Positions 55,542 through 64,000 of a stretch of 64,000 nt of DNA are shown one piece after another. The translations under genes and the position numbers were made by a program. Source of the DNA: Streptomyces sp. NBC_01216 (GTDB lineage Bacteria; Actinomycetota; Actinomycetes; Streptomycetales; Streptomycetaceae). The stretch covers positions 4,092,001 to 4,156,000 of the forward strand of contig NZ_CP108677.1 of the NCBI RefSeq assembly GCF_035994945.1, read 5' to 3'. The notes beneath the pieces were generated by a model, which saw nothing but the letters and a program-made list of their open reading frames with translations, did not search any database and was not told where the DNA came from. How positions within the stretch are numbered: position 1 is the first letter of the stretch; the number at the start of each line of letters is the position of its first letter.

Positions 55542-58181
55542 GTGGCGGGCGAGTCCCCCGACAAGGCGGAGCAGCAGGAGTCCCCGAGGGGGGCGGCTCC
55601 GGGTGGCGGCGCCCGGGATCCGAGGCTTTCCGTCCTCCGTGAGACCGAGGGCGCGTCGGCGGCTCCGGAGACCGCCCCGGCGGTCCGGGTGGACCAGCCG
55701 ACCGCCGTCTTCGCGAACCTGGCGCCGCGTACGCCCGAGGACGACGTCCGCTCCGTGCCGGAGCAGGAGACCGCGATCGACGGCGCCGCCGCGGAGGCTG
55801 CCGGTGACGCGCAGGCCGGGACCGGTGACCGGCTGCGGGCGGCGGTGGCGGCCTGGGTCGCCTCCGGCGACGAGGAGCGGGCCAGGGGCCCGGAGAAGAC
55901 GACGGAGGAGTCGGCGGAGGAGTCGGCGGAGCGGCCCGCGGGGAAGCCCGACGGGGGGCGGACCGCCGGCGACGGGTCGGTGGCCGCGGCCGGAGACACC
56001 GCCGACACCGAGGCCGATGCCGAGGCCGACACGGAGGCCGATGCCGAGGCCGACGACGCCGTGGAGGACGTGGATCGCGCGGACCACGGGGACGAGCCGG
56101 CCGTCGAGGACGGTCCGGCCGAGGGAGGCCCGGCCGCCGTCGCCAGGACCTCGGGCGACGACCGGGACGCGGGCGACGCGTCCGAGGAGTCCGCGTCCGA
56201 GGAGTCCGCGTCCGAGCCGTCCGCGTCCGAGGAGTCCGCGTCCGAGCCGTCCGCGTCCGAGGAGTCCGCGTCCGAGCCGTCCGCGTCCGAGCCGTCCGCG
56301 TCCGCCGGGGCCGGTTCCGAGGAGCCCGCTCCCGCCGCGTCCGCGTCCGAGGAGCCCGTGAGGGCGGTGGTCGCACCGGTCGCCTCGGCGGATTCCTGGT
56401 TCTCCGCGCGCAAGCCCGCCGCAGCCGCCGAGCCCGCAGCCGCCGAGCCCACCGCCGCTACCGCCCCGGAGCACGCAGAGCCCGCCGTGGCGTCGTCCGC
56501 CGACGACCCCGCGGACGGCGCGCCCGCCGTCGACCAGCCCACGGCCGTCTTCAAGGCCGTCCGCCCGGCCGCCGTGGACCAGCCGACGACCGCGCTGAAG
56601 CTCCCCCCGACACCGCCCCCGAGCCGGGAACCGGACGCGGGCGGGAAGGCCGGTCCGAGCCGGGATTCGGCCCCGGCCCCGGCCCCGCCGTCTGACGGGC
56701 CGACGCCGTCCGCCGAGCGCCCGAGCACGTTCGTACCCCTGCGCAAGGACGTGCGCCACACGCCGGCCGCCACCCCCGCGCCGGAGACGGACACCGGTAC
56801 GCCCGTCGCCCCGCGAATCCAGGTCCCGGCGCCCGCTCCGGACGCCCCGGCGTCCCTCACCGAGCCCGAGCGGACCAAGCAGCAGCCCATGCCGCCGCTG
56901 CCCCCTCTCGATCTCCTGGCCGAGCTGACGAACACCCCGCCCCCGGCGCCGACCCCGCTGCGCACCACTGTCCGGCGCGTACGGATCTGGACGCCGCTGG
57001 TCATCCTGCTCCTGATCGTCTTTGCGATCGTGCAGTTCGTCCGGCCGCTTCCCGAGCCCGTCCTCGGCCTCACCGCGGACCCCGCCTACACCTTCGAAGG
57101 CGGTGACCTGAACATGCCGTGGCCCAGTGAGGGCCAGGGCGCGGCCGAGGTGGAGGGCGTCGGCTCGCTGGGTACGTACGGCGCGCAGCGGCCCGCCCCG
57201 ATCGCCAGCGTCGCCAAGACGATGACGGCCTACGTGATCCTTCGCGACCACCCCATCAAGGGGAAGGAGTCCGGCCCGGAGATCGAGGTCGACCAGAAGG
57301 CCGGCGAGCAGGCCAAGGCGAAGGACGAGTCGACCGCGCCGATCAAGAAGGGCCAGTTCTACTCCGAGAAGGAACTGCTCCAGCTCCTCATGATCCCGTC
57401 GGGGAACAACGTGGCCCGGCTGCTCGCCCGCTGGGACGCCGGTTCCGAGGCCGCCTTCGTCGAGAAGATGAACGCCGCCGCCAAGGACCTCGGCATGACC
57501 GACTCGGTGTACACCGACCCCTCGGGTCTCGAGTCGACCACCGTCTCGACCCCGCTGGACCAGCTGAAACTGGCGAAGGCGGTCATGCAGAACGATGTGT
57601 TCCGCGAGATCGTGAACATGCCGAACCTCACCGTCGACGGCATTCCGGGCCGGATCGAGAACAACAACAACATCCTGCTCAAGCCGGGAGTCGGCGGCAT
57701 CAAGACCGGCTCCTCCACCCCCGCCGGCGGCAACCTGCTCTGGTCCGCGAACACCGTCGTCGACGGCAAGAACCGCCGCATTCTCGGCGTTGTGATGGGC
57801 GCGAAGAACGCCGACCAGCTCTACAAGAAGCTCCAGCTGGCGATCGACTACAGCCTCGAACTCATCCGGAAGGCACAGGCGGACGTGACCTCCGCCACCG
57901 TCGTCCGCAAGGGCCAGGTCGTCGGCCGGATCGACGACGGCCTCGGCGGCTCGACCCCGGTCGTCGCCACCGAGGAACTCAAGGCCATCGGCTGGCCGGG
58001 CCTCGAGGTCCGGCTGCGGCTGACCGACGGCGGCACGACCGTGCCGCACTCCGGCAAGGCGGGCGACGTCGTCGGCGAGATCTCCATCGGCACCGGGGCC
58101 GGCCGGGTCACCGCGCCCGTCGCGCTGCAGAAGGACCTCGTCGAGCCCGGCTTCGACAGGAAGCTGACCCGCCTGGGCTGA
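55542..58181 (+). CDS. D-alanyl-D-alanine carboxypeptidase (class C/PBP5-like) with long disordered N-terminal region
   Basis: A protein of 879 residues from GTG 55542, preferred because GGAGGAGG lies just upstream at usable spacing; 55521 and 55500 are alternatives. Residues about 1-480 are cytoplasmic and disordered: Ala/Glu/Asp/Pro-rich, with eight SEESA/SEPSA units and several DQPTAVF motifs. A transmembrane helix (about 482-500) precedes the extracytoplasmic peptidase: SVAK (Ser556, Lys559), SGN (Ser620), KTG (Lys721). It trims terminal D-Ala from peptidoglycan stem peptides. The repeated TAVF motifs may be docking sites, perhaps phosphorylated. Confidence 0.88.
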   Translation: MAGESPDKAEQQESPRGAAPGGGARDPRLSVLRETEGASAAPETAPAVRVDQPTAVFANLAPRTPEDDVRSVPEQETAIDGAAAEAAGDAQAGTGDRLRAAVAAWVASGDEERARGPEKTTEESAEESAERPAGKPDGGRTAGDGSVAAAGDTADTEADAEADTEADAEADDAVEDVDRADHGDEPAVEDGPAEGGPAAVARTSGDDRDAGDASEESASEESASEPSASEESASEPSASEESASEPSASEPSASAGAGSEEPAPAASASEEPVRAVVAPVASADSWFSARKPAAAAEPAAAEPTAATAPEHAEPAVASSADDPADGAPAVDQPTAVFKAVRPAAVDQPTTALKLPPTPPPSREPDAGGKAGPSRDSAPAPAPPSDGPTPSAERPSTFVPLRKDVRHTPAATPAPETDTGTPVAPRIQVPAPAPDAPASLTEPERTKQQPMPPLPPLDLLAELTNTPPPAPTPLRTTVRRVRIWTPLVILLLIVFAIVQFVRPLPEPVLGLTADPAYTFEGGDLNMPWPSEGQGAAEVEGVGSLGTYGAQRPAPIASVAKTMTAYVILRDHPIKGKESGPEIEVDQKAGEQAKAKDESTAPIKKGQFYSEKELLQLLMIPSGNNVARLLARWDAGSEAAFVEKMNAAAKDLGMTDSVYTDPSGLESTTVSTPLDQLKLAKAVMQNDVFREIVNMPNLTVDGIPGRIENNNNILLKPGVGGIKTGSSTPAGGNLLWSANTVVDGKNRRILGVVMGAKNADQLYKKLQLAIDYSLELIRKAQADVTSATVVRKGQVVGRIDDGLGGSTPVVATEELKAIGWPGLEVRLRLTDGGTTVPHSGKAGDVVGEISIGTGAGRVTAPVALQKDLVEPGFDRKLTRLG
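56181..56300 (+). repeat. 15-bp tandem repeat, 8 units, within the carboxypeptidase gene
   Basis: Units of TCCGAGGAGTCCGCG or TCCGAGCCGTCCGCG encode SEESA and SEPSA. Slippage-prone length variation between strains is likely. Confidence 0.9.
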
Positions 58182-58276
58182 CCGGCGGCCGACAGGCCGG
58201 GCGCCCCGGACTCCCGGGGCGCCGCGGTCGGCACCTGTTAGCGTTCCGGGGACGAGGAACACGGGAGAGGGCCGCA

Positions 58277-60124
58277 GTGACCACCGCCGAGCCGACGAGC
58301 GCCGACGAGGCCGCCGCGCAGCCGGGTGCAGGCGTGCCCCGGCGAATAGAGCTCCCTTCCCCCCGGACCCCCGCGGAGAAGCCCCCGGCCGCGCCGCCGG
58401 CACGCCCCGCCCGGCGACGGCGCCGCTACCCCGTGATGATCGCTACGGGCGTCGCCGCGCTCACCCACGTCCTCTGGTTCTTCCTGTTCGCGAACAGCGG
58501 CGGCGACCTCGCCGCCCAGGACGCGTGGGCCGAGTTCGTCGGCCGGCACCCCGACTCCGCCTACAACCTCGCCTGGTACGGCGGGATGCACCCGGTCTCG
58601 TACAGCGTCGTCTCGCCGTACCTGATGTCCCTGCTCGGGGTACGGACCACGATGATGATCGCCGGGACCGTCTCGGCCGGTCTGACCGCGCTGATCCTCG
58701 TCAGGCTGCGGGCCGTCCGCAATCCGCTCGCCTGCGCGCTCGCCGGGGTCTTCGCCTTCCTGTGCAACGCCCTGTCGGGACGGGTGACCTTCGGGCTCGG
58801 CCTGATGTTCGCGCTCGGCGCGGTCGCCGCCGTCTTCTGCTGGCCGCACCGCTGGCGCCACAGACGCTGGGCGAAGGCGGCGGTCGCGGCCCCGCTCGCC
58901 GGGATCGCCACCGCGTGCAGCCCGGTGGCCGGCCTCTTCCTCGGCGTCGCCGCGGCGGCGCTCTTCCTCAACAAGCGGCGCCCGGGAGCGTACGCGCTCG
59001 GACTCGCCCCGGTGCTGGTCGTCGCCGTCTCCGCCTGGCTGTTCCCGTTCTCCGGTACACAGCCGATGTCACTGGGCTCGACCTCGCTGCCGTTCCTCTT
59101 CGGGGTGCTGGTCCTCCTGCTCGTGCCCCGGGCATGGCGGACGGTCCGCACCGGCGCGGCCGTCTACTCGGTGGGCACGCTGCTGACCTGGCTGATCGAC
59201 TCGCAGATCGGCTCGAACGTCTCACGACTCGTCATGCTCTTCGCCGGTGTGGTGCTGCTGGCCGCCCTGCCCTACACGGTGCCGCGCTCGCGCAGGTGGT
59301 ACGCGGTCCTGCTGGCCTTCGCGGGACTGAACGCCTGGATCGGCTTCAAGGGCGTCGACGACGTCGTGCGGACCGCGCCCGACGCCTCCTGGACACGTGA
59401 GGTCGCTCCGCTGATCAACCAGCTCCAGGTACGGGGGGCGGAGAAGGCACGCGTCGAGGTCGTGCCGGCCTCCAGCCACCGCGAGTCCTCCGCGCTCACC
59501 CCGTACATCAACCTCGCCCGCGGCTGGAACCGCCAGGCCGACATGGAGCGCAACCCGCTCTTCTACGACGACACGCTCAACTCCGACAACTACCAGGACT
59601 GGCTCGACCGCTGGGCCGTGCACTACGTCGTGCTGCCCACCGGGGTACCCGACTCGGGCGCCGAGCGGGAGGCCGAACTGGTCGCGCGGGGGCTGCCCTA
59701 CCTGCGGCAGGTCTGGTCCGACGCCAACTGGCGGCTCTACGAGGTCGCCGACCCCACACCGCTCGCCGACCCGCCCGCCCGGGTGGAGCGGGCCGCCGCG
59801 GACGAGGTACTGATCCGCCTCGACGCGCCGGGCCGGGTGCTGATCCGCGTGCCGTTCTCGCCGTGGCTGGCGCTGCTCGACGAGGACGGCGGCAAGATCG
59901 AGCCGCCGCAGGAGACGGAGGCGTCCCAGGCGGCCCGGGAGGCGTCGGAGACCGAACTGCCGAAGGTCTTCCGCAACGAGGAAGGGTGCCTGGTCAAGGG
60001 CGAGCCCGACCGGGAGGGCGACGAATGGACGGAGCTGGTGGCGCCGAAGGCGGGTGTCTACCGGCTCGGGGCGCCGTACAAGATCTTCCCGCGCGGGACG
60101 GCGTGCCCGGAGGAACTCCGCTGA
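58277..60124 (+). CDS. Polytopic membrane protein, GT-C glycosyltransferase-like architecture
   Basis: A protein of 615 residues, GTG start. Residues about 1-55 are a basic, Pro-rich cytoplasmic tail. About ten hydrophobic segments follow between 55 and 350, and an extracytoplasmic C-terminal domain of about 260 residues follows (ALTPYINLARGWNRQADMERNPLFYDDTLNSDNYQDWLDRW). The early loop GGDLAAQDAWAEFVGRHPDSAYNLAWYGGMHPVSYS resembles the acidic first periplasmic loop of GT-C enzymes. It lies 95 bp after the carboxypeptidase gene, so a cell-envelope role is likely. The sugar donor and acceptor are unknown. Confidence 0.7.
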   Translation: MTTAEPTSADEAAAQPGAGVPRRIELPSPRTPAEKPPAAPPARPARRRRRYPVMIATGVAALTHVLWFFLFANSGGDLAAQDAWAEFVGRHPDSAYNLAWYGGMHPVSYSVVSPYLMSLLGVRTTMMIAGTVSAGLTALILVRLRAVRNPLACALAGVFAFLCNALSGRVTFGLGLMFALGAVAAVFCWPHRWRHRRWAKAAVAAPLAGIATACSPVAGLFLGVAAAALFLNKRRPGAYALGLAPVLVVAVSAWLFPFSGTQPMSLGSTSLPFLFGVLVLLLVPRAWRTVRTGAAVYSVGTLLTWLIDSQIGSNVSRLVMLFAGVVLLAALPYTVPRSRRWYAVLLAFAGLNAWIGFKGVDDVVRTAPDASWTREVAPLINQLQVRGAEKARVEVVPASSHRESSALTPYINLARGWNRQADMERNPLFYDDTLNSDNYQDWLDRWAVHYVVLPTGVPDSGAEREAELVARGLPYLRQVWSDANWRLYEVADPTPLADPPARVERAAADEVLIRLDAPGRVLIRVPFSPWLALLDEDGGKIEPPQETEASQAAREASETELPKVFRNEEGCLVKGEPDREGDEWTELVAPKAGVYRLGAPYKIFPRGTACPEELR

Positions 60125-60203
60125 CCCCCGGCCCCCACGGTCGGGGGCGGACGGGGACGAAACTCCCGTGCTTCGGTTCGCACACCTCTGCGATCATCCC
60201 CGC

Positions 60204-62375
60204 ATGGCGCACCGTCTCGAATCGCTGGTCATCCGTCACACCCACCGCATCTCCTCGCCCCAGGGCTCCGCCGGCGAAGGAGCCACCGTCGCGCGGCAGT
60301 TCGACGCGGCGCTGGCCTCCGTGGGCTTCAAGCTCTCGGCCGAGTTGCTGGAGCGGCTGTCGGGACTGTCCGAGGACGCCGTCGCGTACACCGCCCAGCG
60401 GACCCTGCGCGTCGTGAGCGAGATGCTGGGTGACCACGTCCGCCACAACACGTACTTCATCGACTTCCCGGCCAACGTGCCGGACACCGAAGAGTTCTGG
60501 ATGCGGTGCGTGACACAGGCGCTCGGCGACGCCGCGTCGCGCGAGAACGTGCTGACGCAACTGAAGCACGGGGTGCTGGACCTCCTCAGCCTCCCCACGT
60601 ACGGGAGCTACCAGCACACCTACGAGGAGATGCTCGCGGCGCAAGGCGAGCTGATCGCCTCGGCGGGCGACCGGGTGACCGTCCTGCACCTCGGACGGGA
60701 CCTGGACGACGAACTCACCGACCTGTACCTGGCCTTGGCGGGCAGCACGACGCCACTGGGCGAGGACCACCTGCGCGACCTCAAGACCCTCGCCGCGCAC
60801 CGCGCGCTCGGCCCCCAGCCCGAGACGATCCCCGTCCGGGAGAACCGGGCCCTCGTCAACGAGGCCCGCCTCGGCGTCGGCGCCGGACTCCTGCTGGACA
60901 CCGTCACCGATGTGCTGCGGCTGGCCTGCGCGCTGTCGGGCGGTGACGTGACGCTCCAGGAGCCGACCCGGTTCCGCGCGCTGTCCCGTCCGGTGCGCCG
61001 GGGACTGCTCGCGGGCCTCGACGCGGTGGTCGCGGCGAATCCGGCGAAGCTCGCCGACGTGCACGCGCACCGGGAGGCATTCAAGCGGCTCGGCGAGCGT
61101 CTTCACCCGCACGAGTACCCGCGCTGGCCCCACGCCGCCGACGTGTTCGCCGTCGCGCGGGGCGAGAAGGAGGCACGGTCCTTCGACAGCCGCGTCGGAA
61201 AACTGCTCGACGCGTCCGACGTCATCGGCGCGGTCACGCTGCTGAAGTCCGCTCCCGGCAAACTGTTCCGCACCCTGGACCTCCTGCTGCGCACCGCCGC
61301 GGACCAGGAGGAGCGGGACGCGGTGACGGCCGCCGCGGTCGAGGTCGCTCCCGAGGTCTCCGGCCGGGTCGTCCTCTCGGTCCGCGAGCACTTCCACAAC
61401 CGGGAGCGGGAGAGCGACGAACTCCGCATCTTCGTCAACCGTCGCGGACGCGCCTGGGTGACCCCCGACACCCGCTCCCCGGTACCGGCCGCGGACCGCG
61501 ACCGTCTCATAGCCGCCCTCGACGCCGAGACGCGCCGCCGGCTCCCGGCGCCGGGCCGCCTCCTGCTCGACCCCGAGGTCCTCGAGGTAGCGCTCCCGCT
61601 CAGCGGCCGGGCGACGGCGTCCGGGTTCGGCGTGCTTCCGCGGGGTTCGGTCTCGGAGGTCGACGGCGAACTGCTGCGCTTCTTCGTGTACTGGAAGGAG
61701 ACCGCGACCCGGACCGATTACGACCTGTCGGCCCTGCTCCTCAACAGCGACTACAGCACCGACTCATGGCTCTCCTACACGGTCCTCGAGGCCGCCGGAG
61801 GCGAGCACTCGGGCGATGTCACCGAGGCGCCCGACGGGGCCTCGGAGTTCATCAACCTGTCCCTGGACCAGCTGCGCGCCACCTTCGTCGTTCCGCAGGT
61901 CAACATCTTCACCGGCGAGGGCTTCGAGGAGACCGAGGAGTCGTTCTTCGGGTTCATGCTGCGCGACGCCGAGCAGAAGGGCCGCCCGTTCGAGCCGCGC
62001 ACGGTGCGGATGAAGTCGGAGCTGCGCGGGGTGGGCCGGGTGGCGCTGCCCCTGGTCTTCCAGCGCGGAGAGGACGGCCGCTGGCGTGCGAAGTGGCTGC
62101 ACCTGTACCTGAAGGGCATCTCGGAGGCCAACCGGGTCGAGGAGAACCAGGTCTCGGTGTCCAAGGCGGTGCGTGCCCTCGTGGAGCGCCGGCAACTGAC
62201 CGTGGGATACCTGATCGACCTGATGTCCCGCGACACCACGGTCACGGACCTGTGGGACGGCGAACGGGTCCCCGGCGAGCCCGTGACGTACATCGGTCTC
62301 GAGCGCCCCGAGGGGCTGCACCCGGACTCCCGGGTCATCACCCTCGAAAATCTCAGCGACTTGATTCCGGCCTGA
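60204..62375 (+). CDS. Large protein with TerD-like domain
   Basis: A protein of 723 residues from ATG 60204; no ribosome-binding site is evident. The N-terminal 430 residues are helical with no domain that I recognise. Residues about 440-620 look TerD-like: LRFFVYWKETATRTDYDLSALLLNS, then SGDVTEAPDGASEFINLSLDQL, VNIFTGEGFEETEESFFGFM, with acidic residues in positions where TerD proteins bind calcium. TerD proteins occur in tellurite-resistance and phage-defence-linked loci. No other ter genes are nearby. It is probably cytoplasmic. Confidence 0.75.
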   Translation: MAHRLESLVIRHTHRISSPQGSAGEGATVARQFDAALASVGFKLSAELLERLSGLSEDAVAYTAQRTLRVVSEMLGDHVRHNTYFIDFPANVPDTEEFWMRCVTQALGDAASRENVLTQLKHGVLDLLSLPTYGSYQHTYEEMLAAQGELIASAGDRVTVLHLGRDLDDELTDLYLALAGSTTPLGEDHLRDLKTLAAHRALGPQPETIPVRENRALVNEARLGVGAGLLLDTVTDVLRLACALSGGDVTLQEPTRFRALSRPVRRGLLAGLDAVVAANPAKLADVHAHREAFKRLGERLHPHEYPRWPHAADVFAVARGEKEARSFDSRVGKLLDASDVIGAVTLLKSAPGKLFRTLDLLLRTAADQEERDAVTAAAVEVAPEVSGRVVLSVREHFHNRERESDELRIFVNRRGRAWVTPDTRSPVPAADRDRLIAALDAETRRRLPAPGRLLLDPEVLEVALPLSGRATASGFGVLPRGSVSEVDGELLRFFVYWKETATRTDYDLSALLLNSDYSTDSWLSYTVLEAAGGEHSGDVTEAPDGASEFINLSLDQLRATFVVPQVNIFTGEGFEETEESFFGFMLRDAEQKGRPFEPRTVRMKSELRGVGRVALPLVFQRGEDGRWRAKWLHLYLKGISEANRVEENQVSVSKAVRALVERRQLTVGYLIDLMSRDTTVTDLWDGERVPGEPVTYIGLERPEGLHPDSRVITLENLSDLIPA

Positions 62376-62396
62376 GTGTTAGTGTCGGTCACGGCA

Positions 62397-62420
62397 AGGC
62401 CATGAAGGGGCTTCCTTCTC
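62397..62420 (+). repeat. 24-bp repeat, copy 1 (encodes MKGLPS if translated)
   Basis: AGGCCATGAAGGGGCTTCCT-TCTC. The second copy at 62579-62602 has one mismatch. Both can be read as ATG-Lys-Gly-Leu-Pro-Ser, followed at a distance by a F-A-x-L-A-L-like segment, so a diverged tandem duplication of about 180 bp is likely. Whether either is translated is unknown. Confidence 0.6.
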
Positions 62421-62471
62421 AAACACTCCAAATGAAATCGAGCTTCTTCGCTCTCCTTGCCCTCGACTTCA

Positions 62472-62500
62472 CCGGGAGGCGCCCCCGCGGCGCCTCCCGG
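62472..62500 (+). terminator. Hairpin terminator
   Basis: CCGGGAGGCGCC (62472-62483) pairs with GGCGCCTCCCGG (62489-62500). It is downstream of the TerD-like gene and repeat copy 1. Confidence 0.85.
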
Positions 62501-62578
62501 TTCTCGTGTGGGCCGGCCCCGGCCACCGCGAAATCGGCGCGACGCGGCCCCGAACCGCCTGGTACTTCGCCCGTGGCG

Positions 62579-62602
62579 AGGCCATGAAAGGGCTTCCTTC
62601 TC
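62579..62602 (+). repeat. 24-bp repeat, copy 2
   Basis: AGGCCATGAAAGGGCTTCCT-TCTC, one mismatch to 62397-62420. The remaining sequence to 62920 shows no gene that I can support. Confidence 0.6.
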
Positions 62603-62923
62603 CTCCGCCGCGCGAGCGGCCTACATGCGATGAGTCTGTCGCTTTCCTCGCCCTTCGACGCCACTCCGGGCGGTCCCGCGCCCACCGCGCGAGCACCGCC
62701 CGGAGCGGCGTCGAGTGCTGCCGCCGGACGTTGCGGCGTGACGTCGGCTGCCCGGATCAGACGGTCACCGCTTGCGATGAGGGCCCACTCGTAGGTTCCC
62801 GGCGCCGTCTCGACGACCGCGCGAGGCCGGGTCTGCCGCACCTGTTCCCGGGTCCCCGTGGCCGTCCGCCGCGGCGGAGCGACTTCGCGCCTTCTGGCAG
62901 GTGGGTGGCACGGCCTCGATCAC

Positions 62924-62971
62924 GAGAAAGGGCCGGCTCCGGGGAGATGCCCCTGTGAGCCGGCCCTTCTC
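62924..62971 (-). terminator. Terminator downstream of the tRNA-Arg 3' half
   Basis: GAGAAAGGGCCGGCTC (62924-62939) pairs with GAGCCGGCCCTTCTC (62957-62971) with a single bulged A. It is oriented to end a minus-strand tRNA transcript. Confidence 0.8.
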
Positions 62972-62975
62972 CTTG

Positions 62976-63017
62976 TGCCCCCGGCAGGATTCGAACCTGC
63001 GACACCCGCTTCAGGAG
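62976..63017 (-). tRNA. 3' half of a tRNA-Arg(CCU) gene, probable att site
   Basis: On the minus strand the sequence holds anticodon-loop CTCCTGA, stem AGCGG, variable GTGTC, a complete T-arm GCAGG-TTCGAAT-CCTGC and the acceptor 3' strand CGGGGGC plus A. The 5' half is missing: upstream bases do not pair with AGCGG or CGGGGGC. This is the usual state of the tRNA-side remnant after integration into a tRNA gene. CTCCTAAAG just upstream repeats the anticodon-loop sequence. Confidence 0.75.
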
Positions 63018-63277
63018 CTTTAGGAGTGGTATCGAATCTCTGGCGGGTGGTGCTCGGCTCTGCCCCGTGGTGCTCTTCTGCCTGATCAGCGCCGCGCGGC
63101 ATGACCGGCCATCCGGCTCAGGGCGGCTTCTGCCACGCCGTCCGCTCGCGCGTCGCTCACGCATTCGGCGGGCCGTGGGGCGTCCAGTGGCAGACCAGGC
63201 TGTGGCGCCGAAGGCTGATTTTCCCTGTGGGCGTACCCGGATGAGGAGCGGCATCCTTCTAGCCATGCATGTCACTG

Positions 63278-63307
63278 ACATTAATGTTACTAACCATGAT
63301 GTTAGTA
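63278..63307. promoter_or_regulatory. AT-rich palindromic operator region before the ATPase gene
   Basis: ACATTAATGT (63278-63287) is a perfect palindrome. TACTAAC (63288-63294) and GTTAGTA (63301-63307) form an inverted repeat around CATGAT. The stretch is far more AT-rich than its surroundings. The region 63018-63277 holds no gene that I can support. Confidence 0.6.
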
Positions 63308-63340
63308 TCTTTGTTGCTGGGTGCTCTGAGAGGTGGCGAC

Positions 63341-64000
63341 ATGGCGGATTTCGTGGGCAGGCGGCACGAGCTCGAGACGTTGGATCGCGAGCTGGGCAAG
63401 GTGACGGCCGGGGTCGGTGGGGAGCGGCCCGGGCGGTGCGTGATGCTCCGAGGGCGCCGCCGGGTCGGTAAGTCGCGATTGGTGGAGCGGTTCGCCGAGA
63501 GGTCCGGTGCGCCGTTCCTCTTCTATGCCGCCACAGGGGCGTCGCCGGGGGCGGACCTGGAGCGGCTCAGCCAGGATGCGCGGTCATCCAGCCTTCCGCT
63601 GGCGAATCTGCTGTCCGCGGCCCGCCCGGCGAGTTGGGATGCCGCCTTCGATGTACTGGCGGCAGCACTGCCGCACGACCGGGCGAGCGTGGTGGTCATG
63701 GACGAGGTGCCCTATTTGATGGATGCGGGGGGCGCCTTCGAGGGCATGCTTCAGCGGGCCTGGGACCGAGTGCTGGAGACGAAGCCGGTTCTGCTGGTTC
63801 TGATCGGCTCCGACCTGTCGATGATGGAGGCGCTGAACAGTTATGGACGCCCGTTCCACCAGCGCGGACGGGAGATGGTGCTGGGCCCGCTCAACCCGGC
63901 GGAGGTGGGCGAGATGCTCGGCCTCGATCCCGCCTCGGCCCTCGATGCGGCCTTGATCACCGGTGGACTGCCTCTGATCTGTGCGGAGTGGACGCACGGC
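63341..64000 (+). CDS. AAA-type ATP-binding protein, archaeal-ATPase-like (continues beyond the window)
   Basis: The first 220 residues; the frame is open at 64000. ATG follows AGAGGTGG. It begins FVGRRHELETLDRELG, has Walker A in MLRGRRRVGKSRL near residues 35-45, and Walker B in VVVMDEVPYLMDAGG near 120-130. The sensor-like strand VLLVLIGSDLSMMEAL and PFHQRGREMVLGPLNP follow. This matches the STAND-like archaeal ATPase group (ATP-binding protein with a C-terminal DUF234 or nuclease-like domain), often found on islands. Its first position after the tRNA half supports an island origin. Confidence 0.82.
   Translation, partial: MADFVGRRHELETLDRELGKVTAGVGGERPGRCVMLRGRRRVGKSRLVERFAERSGAPFLFYAATGASPGADLERLSQDARSSSLPLANLLSAARPASWDAAFDVLAAALPHDRASVVVMDEVPYLMDAGGAFEGMLQRAWDRVLETKPVLLVLIGSDLSMMEALNSYGRPFHQRGREMVLGPLNPAEVGEMLGLDPASALDAALITGGLPLICAEWTHG

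Noticed and set aside
55464..58403. A long minus-strand open frame over the carboxypeptidase gene
   Set aside because: The plus strand carries SVAK, SGN and KTG in order; the antisense frame is Ser/Gly/Arg filler.
60204..62375. Tellurite-resistance operon
   Set aside because: Only one TerD-like domain in a large fusion; no terB, terC or terZ neighbours.

Overview
The window reads as a Streptomyces chromosome. Coding DNA is very GC-rich with G/C in third positions, GTG and TTG starts are common, and the gene set is typical of the genus: an afsK/afsR/afsS signalling locus, FO synthase for coenzyme F420, F420-dependent LLM oxidoreductases, DUF397 and HTH-DUF5753 pairs, and a GPP34 protein. Identifications come from reading the translated sequence and from memory of the families. 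No database search was run.

Layout. 0-1.7 kb: end of a long-chain acyl-CoA ligase gene and a PNPOx-family flavoprotein. 1.7-8.7 kb: two large paralogous secreted repeat proteins with a shared upstream element. 9-34.6 kb: a discontinuous catabolic gene set (two thiolase-fold proteins, one with a DUF35 partner, acyl-CoA dehydrogenase, crotonase, FadD3-like ligase, amidohydrolases, LLM oxidoreductases, aldehyde dehydrogenase). It is tied together by a 15-bp palindrome, CTGAC-N5-GTCAG, found next to the promoters and over the leaderless start of a TetR gene. The AfsK kinase (14.4-16.8 kb), AfsS and the SARP regulator AfsR (23.6-27.0 kb) lie inside this set. A ricin-type lectin gene flanked by 80-bp direct repeats lies between afsK and afsS.

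34.7-36.6 kb: a small secreted protein and two GNAT acetyltransferases. 36.65-45.66 kb: a complete integrative element of about 9.0 kb with a large serine integrase, two HNH nucleases, a lone HK97-type major capsid protein and regulators. It splits a VOC/glyoxalase-fold gene exactly at a conserved Asp-Pro codon pair. Both junctions share GGGTC, and joining the element's ends recreates a dyad-symmetric attP. 46.2-49.8 kb: an F420-dependent oxidoreductase and FO synthase, which makes the F420 chromophore. 50.2-62.4 kb: an ADP-ribosylglycohydrolase-fold protein that has lost its metal ligands, an SDR, a protein with no visible start codon, a DUF397/HTH pair, GPP34, a D-Ala-D-Ala carboxypeptidase, a membrane protein and a TerD-like protein. 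63.0 kb to the end: the 3' half of a tRNA-Arg gene with its own terminator, followed by an AAA-type ATPase. This looks like the left edge of a second, tRNA-targeted island.

The most interesting items are the CTGAC-N5-GTCAG regulon, the exactly bounded serine-integrase element with an isolated capsid gene and iteron-like repeats, the decayed SDR gene, the ADP-ribosylglycohydrolase pseudoenzyme, and the separation of afsK from afsRS by regulon genes and the lectin.
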